Of a stretch of 10,697 bases of DNA, positions 6,650 to 10,697 are shown piece after piece. The stretch's first letter is position 1. Each line of letters begins with the position of its first letter. The stretch is taken from positions 1 through 10,697 of the forward strand of contig DATAXP010000087.1 of NCBI GenBank assembly GCA_036272935.1. Reading direction: 5' to 3'. Under the pieces are notes generated by a model, which was given only the letters and a program-made list of their open reading frames with translations, was not told the origin of the DNA and searched no databases. Made by a program: the position numbers and the translations under genes. Origin of the DNA: DATAXP01 sp036272935. GTDB lineage: Bacteria > Planctomycetota > Planctomycetia > Pirellulales > PNKZ01.

Positions 6650-8108
6650 CTCGGCTCCTCCTAAATGTCAGCTCTCGCTAGCCGCGCGGTTGACTGTCTG
6701 GTACGTCGCCTCGGCATTCACGGTCGTCCTTGGAGTGACGGGATTCATGTATTGGGCCTTGGCTGACAATCTCAGTCGCGAGGAAGATCAATTCCTCGCC
6801 AACGAAGTCGAGGCGCTGCGCCTTCTGCTACGCGAGCGGCCCAACGTTCAGCGGGCGCTGGAACGCGAGGTCGAACTGGCTTGGACGGGCCGGCAATACG
6901 TGCAGGTTTACGTGCGGATTCTGGACGAGAGCGGAAAGCTGCTGCTGGAAACGACTGACATGGGAAAGGTCGTCCCCAACCATGTCTTTGATTCGCCGCT
7001 ATCGGTGAGCGCGGGGCGGCCACATGGTCGGAACGTGAAAGGATTGGGCGACGAACCACTTAGAGTAATGTCGGCGACCGCGTCGGTCGGACAATCGGGC
7101 GATCGCCAGTACGTGCTTCAAGTCGCCCTGAACCTTGCCAACGAAGAAGAGTTGCTCGCCGGCTACCGACACAAGCTTTGGGCTGTGCTCGGCATCGCCT
7201 TGATCGTCTGTAGCGCCGGAGGCTACCAAATCGGTCGCCTAGGTATGCGACCGATCAATGCGATCACAGCCATCGCGAAGGGGATTGGCTCCTCGACGCT
7301 TCACGAAAGGCTTGCGACGACGCGGCTGCCGACCGAGGTGGCGGCGCTCGCTTTCACCTTCAACCAGATGCTCGATCGATTGCAAGACTCGTTCGAGCGA
7401 TTGTCGCAGTTCTCCGCCGACATCGCCCATGAGCTGCGAACCCCTGTGAACAATCTGCGCGGAGAGCTCGAAGTGACGCTCGGCCAACAACGTTCGGCCG
7501 ACGAGTATCGGGAAGTCCTCTCCTCGTGTCTCGAAGAGAGTGAGAATCTGGCCCGCATGATCGACGGCCTGCTGTTCATCGCTCGTGCCGAGCATCCCGA
7601 GACTGAGATTGCCAAAGAATCGTTGAACATCGCCACGGAGCTGACGACGGCGCACGAGTTCTTCGAGGCCGCGGCGCAGGACAAGCGAATCGAGCTTACC
7701 GTGTCGGCTCCGCAAGGATTGGTTGTCGAATTGGATCGAACCCTGTTCCAGCGGGCGGTCAGCAACCTGGTCGCCAATGCATTGGCCTATACCGATCCTG
7801 GCGGCATAGTCTCCATTACCGCGCGTGAAGATGCCGGCGGCGTTCGCGTTGAAGTTGCGGATACGGGGATCGGCATCCCGCCTGAGAAGTTGCCACGGAT
7901 TTTTGATCGGTTTGTTCGTGTTGATTGGTCGCGATCCTCCGCCTCGGGAGGCATCGGGCTCGGACTATCCATCGTCCGCAGCATCGCGCTCTTGCACGGC
8001 GGGACTGTTGAAATCGAAAGCAGCGAAGGGAAAGGGGCGCGAGTTACCCTGATCTTTCCTCATTGCGGCACTGCTCAGTGCGATGCGATTGCCGCAACAT
8101 CGTTGTGA
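6627..8108 (+). CDS. Membrane sensor histidine kinase (CusS-like)
   Basis: This 493-residue kinase starts at the ATG at 6627, inside the last 23 bases of the regulator gene, with AGGAG seven bases upstream. TM1 lies at about 21-45 and TM2 at about 184-204. They enclose a periplasmic sensor of about 135 residues with no recognised metal-ligand cluster; a few His residues are present (H119, H133). A HAMP-like linker with the MRPINAITAIA pattern runs about 207-260. The H-box FSADIAHELRTPVNNLRGE has phospho-acceptor His268. The ATPase domain shows the N-box NLVANALAYT (380-389), G1 DTGIGIP (412-418), the F-box RIFDRFVRVD and G2 GGIGLGLS (441-448). All catalytic motifs look intact. It should phosphorylate the upstream response regulator. 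The 3' end overlaps the convergent minus-strand gene by 34 bases. The signal sensed is unknown: heavy-metal kinases are the nearest type, but the fluoride leader and the non-metal-type pump leave this open. Confidence 0.94.
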   Translation: MSSKSAHNSAPPKCQLSLAARLTVWYVASAFTVVLGVTGFMYWALADNLSREEDQFLANEVEALRLLLRERPNVQRALEREVELAWTGRQYVQVYVRILDESGKLLLETTDMGKVVPNHVFDSPLSVSAGRPHGRNVKGLGDEPLRVMSATASVGQSGDRQYVLQVALNLANEEELLAGYRHKLWAVLGIALIVCSAGGYQIGRLGMRPINAITAIAKGIGSSTLHERLATTRLPTEVAALAFTFNQMLDRLQDSFERLSQFSADIAHELRTPVNNLRGELEVTLGQQRSADEYREVLSSCLEESENLARMIDGLLFIARAEHPETEIAKESLNIATELTTAHEFFEAAAQDKRIELTVSAPQGLVVELDRTLFQRAVSNLVANALAYTDPGGIVSITAREDAGGVRVEVADTGIGIPPEKLPRIFDRFVRVDWSRSSASGGIGLGLSIVRSIALLHGGTVEIESSEGKGARVTLIFPHCGTAQCDAIAATSL

Positions 8109-8956
8109 GACAAGTCCTGGAGTTGTTGAAGTTGGGCACGAAACCGCGTCAAATCGGTTTCGCCTGCCGCATGTTCGGCTGCCCTATGGCTGCGATGTTC
8201 GCGGAACAAGTCGGCTTGCGGTTTGTATTTCACGACGAGTTGTTCGATTGCGTCCTTCACCCATGCATGCACCTCGTGGTCATATTCTTCAATGATCTCC
8301 TGGAGTTCGTTCAGGTGGGCCTCGTGCAGTGCCCAGCGCGTCGACCAGACCGCGACGTGTCGCGAAAGCGGCGAAAGGACCGGCTGATCCTGGGTACGAA
8401 GCGATTGCCAATCGGCGGCGTACGGCTCGGGTAACTCAGTCGCACAAAATCCACGAAGATTACTGACTTCGATCGTCGCACCGGGTGCCGCCTGCTGCAT
8501 CATCTCCACGGCGCGCGTCAACGACTCCTTCAAGTCGTCAATCATCACCATTGCTTCGCGACGGCGGCCGAGCAACAACTCATCAAGCGCGACGGGCAAA
8601 GCGTCCAGGTGTTTGGGCTGACCTGCTTCTATGGCCGTCACAATCGCCTCTGCGGCATTGGTCAAGACGATCTCGATTAGTCCCTCTTCTTCCCAGCACC
8701 ATTCTTCGCAGTAATCGCGCGCGGCTTGAATGGCCGCATTCGCCTCGTCAAGCACCTGCTCCGCGGAAGCGAGCTCGGCGACCGGTTCAAGAACCGGACC
8801 ATGCGGCGTCTTCAGCAGCTCTCGGACAGCAGCCAGCACGTCTTTCTTTGCGCCGCGGTACTGTTCGTCCAGGCGCGCAAGCTTGTGATGAATGGTTAAC
8901 AGCTCGGCGATGATTTCGCGAACTTTGTTCTGCTGGATCTTTGGTGCGGTCGCCAT
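8075..8956 (-). CDS. Uncharacterised helical protein under fluoride-riboswitch control
   Basis: I do not recognise a family. The ATG at 8956 gives 293 residues beginning MATAPKIQQNKVREIIAEL. It is preceded at suitable distance by AAAGGAA, which favours it over the in-frame ATG ten codons upstream (8986). The protein has no signal peptide or transmembrane segment and should be cytoplasmic. It is acidic and mostly amphipathic helix: about 10-50, a Cys/Trp/Glu cluster YCEEWCWEEEG near 81-91, helices at about 95-165, a less regular middle (about 165-205), then long helices to the end (about 215-290) rich in Glu, His, Leu and Gln. I see no nucleotide-binding or classical catalytic motif. Its leader holds its own promoter and fluoride riboswitch 2 with a strong terminator, so expression should rise with fluoride. 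It is divergent from the phosphoesterase and convergent with the kinase, overlapping it by 34 bases. A scaffold or stress role is possible but only a guess. Confidence 0.8.
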   Translation of the reverse strand: MATAPKIQQNKVREIIAELLTIHHKLARLDEQYRGAKKDVLAAVRELLKTPHGPVLEPVAELASAEQVLDEANAAIQAARDYCEEWCWEEEGLIEIVLTNAAEAIVTAIEAGQPKHLDALPVALDELLLGRRREAMVMIDDLKESLTRAVEMMQQAAPGATIEVSNLRGFCATELPEPYAADWQSLRTQDQPVLSPLSRHVAVWSTRWALHEAHLNELQEIIEEYDHEVHAWVKDAIEQLVVKYKPQADLFREHRSHRAAEHAAGETDLTRFRAQLQQLQDLSHNDVAAIASH

Positions 8957-8994
8957 GTCGATCCGTTCCTTTCTTCGAGGTTGCATCGGTCAAC

Positions 8995-9027
8995 AAAAAA
9001 ACCCTTGGGAACACTTCCCAAGGGTTT
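8995..9027 (-). terminator. Strong intrinsic terminator of riboswitch 2
   Basis: A perfect 12-base inverted repeat (8999-9010 with 9016-9027, minus-strand AAACCCTTGGGA and TCCCAAGGGTTT, 5-base loop) runs into a U tract (forward A run 8995-9001). It lies between the fluoride aptamer and the start codon at 8956, so it is a leader attenuator. A smaller hairpin GACTTC/GAAGTC lies just upstream on the transcript (forward 9029-9043). Confidence 0.92.
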
Positions 9028-9120
9028 GCGACTTCTTTGAAGTCTCCCACCCGAAGGAAATGCCTTCCAGGTAGGAGTCATTAGCCGTGGTACGGCGCTT
9101 TCGGGCGAACTCCATCGCCC
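9028..9120 (-). promoter_or_regulatory. Fluoride riboswitch 2 (crcB motif) upstream of the 293-residue protein
   Basis: On the minus strand the aptamer starts with GGGCGATGGAGTTCGCCC (9120-9103). It then has a small GCCG/CGGC hairpin and ends GGCTAATGACTCCTACC near 9070. All conserved crcB landmarks are present, with GCTAATG in place of the GCTGATG of copies 1 and 3. The 3' strand CTCCTACC (forward 9070-9077) can re-pair with GGTGGGAG (forward 9044-9051), with one G-U pair, forming a competing hairpin extended by GAAGG/CCTTC. The predicted ON-switch logic is fluoride relieving the terminator at 8995-9027. It shares CTCCTACCTGGAAGGCAT with riboswitch 4. Confidence 0.92.
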
Positions 9121-9130
9121 ATCTAACGAA

Positions 9131-9159
9131 ATTGTTCGAAGCGACGCGCTGGAAGTCAA
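9131..9159 (-). promoter_or_regulatory. Promoter of the riboswitch 2 transcript
   Basis: On the minus strand TTGACT (forward 9154-9159, 5 of 6) is followed after exactly 17 bases by AACAAT (forward 9131-9136, 4 of 6). The predicted start near 9124 lies just before the aptamer at 9120. Position, spacing and hexamers agree. Confidence 0.68.
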
Positions 9160-9273
9160 ATCGCGCGTATGTATTCATCGCTCCGCGGCAAGCGAGCTGG
9201 TGATTCAACGCGTTCACAACGAATACCGGCCTCCTGTTGGTCGGCCTCGGCTCGTTGTCGGCGCACGAATCTG
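9160..9273. other. Central part of the divergent intergenic region, no feature seen
   Basis: These 114 bases lie between the minus-strand promoter of the helical protein and the operator upstream of the phosphoesterase promoter. I see no open frame with a plausible start, no terminator and no copy of the ATTAC operator here. Confidence 0.5.
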
Positions 9274-9292
9274 CAGATTACGAGCAGATTAC
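9274..9292 (+). promoter_or_regulatory. Candidate response-regulator operator, CAGATTAC direct repeat with 11-base period (site A)
   Basis: CAGATTAC occurs at 9274-9281 and again at 9285-9292, exactly 11 bases apart. The 16-base core ATTACGAGCAGATTAC (9277-9292) differs by one base from the reverse complement of the element at 5557-5572. It ends 16 bases upstream of the -35 box of the phosphoesterase promoter, a workable place for an OmpR-family activator. The encoded response regulator is the obvious candidate ligand; this is inferred from the repeat geometry and the recurrence at its own locus. Confidence 0.62.
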
Positions 9293-9308
9293 ATTCTGAT
9301 GACATTGC

Positions 9309-9337
9309 TTGACGGGCTGACGGCGCATGAGCATGAT
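9309..9337 (+). promoter_or_regulatory. Promoter of the riboswitch 3 / phosphoesterase transcript
   Basis: TTGACG (9309-9314, 5 of 6) and CATGAT (9332-9337, 4 of 6) are separated by 17 bases. The expected start near 9344 is about 11 bases before the aptamer at 9355. An ATTAC-repeat operator lies immediately upstream. Confidence 0.6.
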
Positions 9338-9354
9338 GATGGTGACAGATCGAT

Positions 9355-9443
9355 GGGGATGGAGTCCCCCACGTAACCGCTGCTCTGGTTCCTGATGCTA
9401 GTGCGGCTGATGACTCCTACCGGCCGATCAACGGTGGTAGGAG
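9355..9443 (+). promoter_or_regulatory. Fluoride riboswitch 3 (crcB motif) upstream of the metallophosphoesterase
   Basis: The aptamer opens with GGGGATGGAGTCCCC (9355-9369), then TAACCGC, a long variable loop, and GCGGCTGATGACTCCTACC, ending at 9421. CTCCTACC (9414-9421) can pair with GGTAGGAG (9436-9443), a perfect 8-base competing stem. A terminator follows at 9459-9487. The opening hairpin and expression platform are closely related to riboswitch 1, including TGCAAACCTCGCCGCC. By family knowledge it is a fluoride-induced ON switch. Confidence 0.94.
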
Positions 9444-9458
9444 GATGCGCAGTATGCA

Positions 9459-9487
9459 AACCTCGCCGCCTTGAAGCGAGGTTTTTT
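9459..9487 (+). terminator. Intrinsic terminator of riboswitch 3
   Basis: AACCTCGC (9459-9466) pairs with GCGAGGTT (9476-9483) and runs into six T residues (9482-9487). It sits only 15 bases before the phosphoesterase ATG, so read-through decides expression. Confidence 0.9.
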
Positions 9488-9501
9488 GTGCGCAGGTTAC
9501 C

Positions 9502-10248
9502 ATGAAGCTACTCATCCTTGCCGATATCCACGCCAATTGGGCTGCGCTGCAAGCGGTGCTCAACGCCGAGCCGCATCATGACGCGGTCGCATTCCTGGGC
9601 GATGCGGCCGATTATGGCCCAAAGCCGGTCGAGTGCATTCGGTGGCTCGCCGATCACGCGACCTACGCCGTTCGCGGAAACCACGATAATGCATTGGGCT
9701 TCGATCTTGATTGCCGATGCATGGGCAGCTTTCGGTCTTACTCGGTCGCCACGCGCGCTTGGCATCGTACCTTATTGGCTGAACGGGATTTCGAGTACCT
9801 GCGCAACCTGCCGACGCTGCAATGGTTTCAATGGGACGGTTGGCACATTCGCCTAGCCCACGCCACACCCCAGGGCGATTTGTTCGAATATCTCACGAAG
9901 GATCGGTTGGAAGCGCATTTGCAAGGCTTGGGGGACGATATCGTTCTGCTGGGACACACGCACGTCCAGGACGCACGCACCTTCGGCACGGTGACGGTCC
10001 TGAATCCCGGCAGCGTTGGGTTGGCGCGCGATACGCCGGGCTCGGCATGCTATGCGACTTTCGATGGCAGCAAGTTTGTCATGAAGCGAATAGCGTACGA
10101 CGTTAGGGAAACGGTCGAAGCGATCGATGACGCCCCGTTGAGCGAATCGGTCAAACAAGGCTTGATCGCGCGGTTGTTACCTTTGGAACGTAGAAGAACA
10201 AGCGAGACTGTAACCATGCAGCTAGGTCAACCCACAACCGGACGGTGA
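9502..10248 (+). CDS. Calcineurin-like metallophosphoesterase (Metallophos_2 / YfcE-MJ0936-like)
   Basis: This is a 248-residue cytoplasmic protein without a signal peptide. All dinuclear-metal motifs of the superfamily are visible in order: DIHAN (Asp8, His10), GDAADYGP (Asp34), GNHD (Asn60, His61), His120 in the HAT segment, and GHTHVQ (His152, His154), followed by the family-typical NPGSVG (168-173). It should hydrolyse a phosphomonoester or phosphodiester using two metal ions; the substrate is unknown. The last ~20 residues are a polar tail beyond the fold. The ATG at 9502 follows the riboswitch terminator closely with only a weak AGG upstream; it is the natural start because MKLLILADIHAN is the family's first beta strand. 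Expression should be fluoride-induced. Fluoride is a known inhibitor of many metal-dependent phosphoryl-transfer enzymes, so raised dosage under fluoride is a sensible, unproven, reason for the link. Confidence 0.93.
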   Translation: MKLLILADIHANWAALQAVLNAEPHHDAVAFLGDAADYGPKPVECIRWLADHATYAVRGNHDNALGFDLDCRCMGSFRSYSVATRAWHRTLLAERDFEYLRNLPTLQWFQWDGWHIRLAHATPQGDLFEYLTKDRLEAHLQGLGDDIVLLGHTHVQDARTFGTVTVLNPGSVGLARDTPGSACYATFDGSKFVMKRIAYDVRETVEAIDDAPLSESVKQGLIARLLPLERRRTSETVTMQLGQPTTGR

Positions 10249-10289
10249 CCCCAGCACACAATTCGGACGTGTCGATCGTTTGATATCGT

Positions 10290-10375
10290 GGCGATGGAGT
10301 TCGCCCTAACCGCCGCGCGACGCGCGGCTGATAACTCCTACCTGGAAGGCATCTTCAGGTAGAGAGTGCGCTCTC
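10290..10375 (+). promoter_or_regulatory. Fluoride riboswitch 4 (crcB motif) upstream of a truncated membrane protein gene
   Basis: GGCGATGGAGTTCGCC (10290-10305) is followed by TAACCGC, a GC-rich hairpin and GCGGCTGATAACTCCTACC, ending at 10342. These are the crcB landmarks with one change (GATAAC for GATGAC). The 3' strand folds into CTACCTG/CAGGTAG (10338-10362), then a small GAGAG/CTCTC hairpin (10362-10375) and a terminator. It starts only 41 bases after the phosphoesterase stop and I see no convincing promoter between, so it may lie within the phosphoesterase transcript as an intra-operon switch. Its opening hairpin and CTCCTACCTGGAAGGCAT match riboswitch 2. Confidence 0.92.
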
Positions 10376-10378
10376 AGG

Positions 10379-10407
10379 CCTGCAGGAATCTTCCGCAGGT
10401 TTTTTTT
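10379..10407 (+). terminator. Intrinsic terminator of riboswitch 4
   Basis: CCTGC (10379-10383) pairs with GCAGG (10395-10399), with additional inner pairing (GGA with TTC or TCC), and runs into eight T residues (10400-10407). It ends about 105 bases before the next start codon. Confidence 0.85.
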
Positions 10408-10512
10408 GTGCGCCACGGTCGAGGCGGAAAGCGCCCACAACACATCCTCGTGGAGCAAATTGCAGATCGAAGGTACTCGACCAAGGGGCGTTGGCGTCTA
10501 GGAGCAAATGTA

Positions 10513-10614
10513 ATGACAAGAATTCTTGTCGACTTTGGCCGCAGCGTGGCAGAGAACATGTTTCAGCCGCTGCTGCTGTTCTTCGTAATTGGTTACCGCG
10601 TCAGGCGGGGATGA
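10513..10614 (+). pseudogene. 5' remnant of a membrane protein gene, apparently cut by an insertion sequence
   Basis: The ATG at 10513 has AGGAG upstream at good spacing and encodes 33 residues: MTRILVDFGRSVAENMFQPL, then LLFFVIG, then YRVRRG and a stop. The first ~26 residues look like the start of a polytopic membrane protein. The pattern of a short N terminus, NxxxPxLLFFxxG, recalls SbtA-type (DUF897) sodium-dependent permeases, but the stretch is too short for a firm call. The last residues change character where GGTTACCGCG begins (about 10591), next to the transposase end on the opposite strand, so the frame probably continues into foreign DNA. It is the only gene behind fluoride riboswitch 4, so that switch now controls a broken gene in this genome unless an intact 3' part lies beyond the element. 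Family confidence is low; interruption is moderately supported. Confidence 0.5.
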
Positions 10615-10697
10615 GTTGCGGTTGAGGTTGGCAGAGGGCGTCGAGGAGGAAGGCGAAGGGTTCAACGGCGCGTTGGTGGCATGTGCGGAGGACGGAC
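10591..10697. mobile_element. Putative end of an insertion sequence entering from the right
   Basis: The region from GGTTACCGCGTCAGGCGGGG onward has no relation to the upstream frame and contains the C terminus of a transposase-like protein on the minus strand. The boundary near 10591 is inferred from where the plus-strand membrane-protein frame loses its character. The other end and any target duplication lie outside the window, so the terminal inverted repeat cannot be confirmed. Confidence 0.42.
10601..10697 (-). CDS. Transposase C-terminal fragment (IS66-like?), 5' part outside the window
   Basis: The minus-strand frame from 10696 to the TGA at 10603-10601 reads SVLRTCHQRAVEPFAFLLDA and then LCQPQPQLIPA, 31 residues. 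The pattern of a TC-x-x-x-x-x-x-P-F-A-F-L-x-D-x-L helix at the extreme C terminus resembles the tail of IS66-family DDE transposases common in planctomycetes and proteobacteria. The piece is too short for certainty, and other transposase families are possible. Its stop lies about 10 bases inside the inferred element boundary, as expected for a transposase ending near the terminal repeat. Confidence 0.42.
   Translation of the reverse strand, partial: SVLRTCHQRAVEPFAFLLDALCQPQPQLIPA

Noticed and set aside
8957..8986. Ten-codon longer start for the 293-residue protein
   Set aside because: The ATG at 8956 has a purine-rich AAAGGAA at suitable distance, which lies within the longer reading; the extra residues are basic and poorly structured.
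9001..9027. End-of-gene terminator for a plus-strand gene
   Set aside because: The plus strand has an A run before and no T run after the stem; the U tract is on the minus strand and the element sits in a riboswitch leader.
5557..9292. CRISPR or transposon repeat explanation for the two ATTAC elements
   Set aside because: There are only two copies, in opposite orientation, 16 bases long, both at promoters, with no spacer array and no element boundaries.
10249..10289. Separate promoter for riboswitch 4
   Set aside because: GTGACC at 10245 is a possible -35 but no -10-like hexamer occurs at workable spacing; read-through from the phosphoesterase transcript is as likely.
10366..10512. 49-codon N-terminal extension of the riboswitch 4 gene
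   Set aside because: It begins inside the expression platform and reads through the terminator; the ATG at 10513 has AGGAG upstream and starts a plausible membrane protein.

Overview
The window reads as a chromosomal accessory locus from a GC-rich bacterium, most likely a planctomycete. That is an inference from the coding style, the weak or absent Shine-Dalgarno sites and the leader architecture; there is no phylogenetic marker here. The theme is fluoride-responsive gene control joined to a two-component system and a tripartite efflux operon. I recognise four separate crcB-type (fluoride) riboswitches in about 4.7 kb, three on the plus strand and one on the minus strand. Each is followed by an intrinsic terminator.

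Left part (1-5445, minus strand): a three-gene efflux operon transcribed right to left. It encodes a TolC-type outer-membrane lipoprotein (5445-3736), an RND inner-membrane pump (3704-549) and a periplasmic adaptor lipoprotein that starts at 537 and runs off the window. The pump has a D-D...K proton-relay signature like drug-type RND pumps, although it is linked to a metal-type (CusRS-like) two-component system.

Middle part (5446-8108, plus strand): the intergenic region holds a tandem direct-repeat operator (5557-5572), a TTGACA promoter and fluoride riboswitch 1 with its terminator. An OmpR-family response regulator (5972-6649) and a CusS-like histidine kinase (6627-8108) follow and overlap by 23 bases. 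Fluoride should therefore control how much of the two-component system is made.

Right part (8075-10697): a 293-residue helical protein of unknown function on the minus strand has its own promoter and fluoride riboswitch 2. It is divergent from a calcineurin-like metallophosphoesterase on the plus strand with its own promoter and riboswitch 3. Upstream of the phosphoesterase promoter lies a 16-base direct repeat that matches the efflux/two-component operator at 15 of 16 positions (reverse-complemented). Riboswitch 4 follows the phosphoesterase and leads into the first ~26 codons of a putative membrane protein. That gene appears to be cut off by an insertion sequence whose transposase C terminus enters from the right edge.

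Working model (inference): fluoride lifts termination in front of the two-component system, the phosphoesterase, the 293-residue protein and (formerly) a membrane protein. The induced response regulator then acts on the repeated ATTAC operators, one overlapping the -35 region of the efflux operon and one upstream of the phosphoesterase promoter. The result would be a two-layer (RNA, then protein) fluoride regulon. No fluoride exporter gene (crcB/Fluc or CLC-F) is visible in the window.
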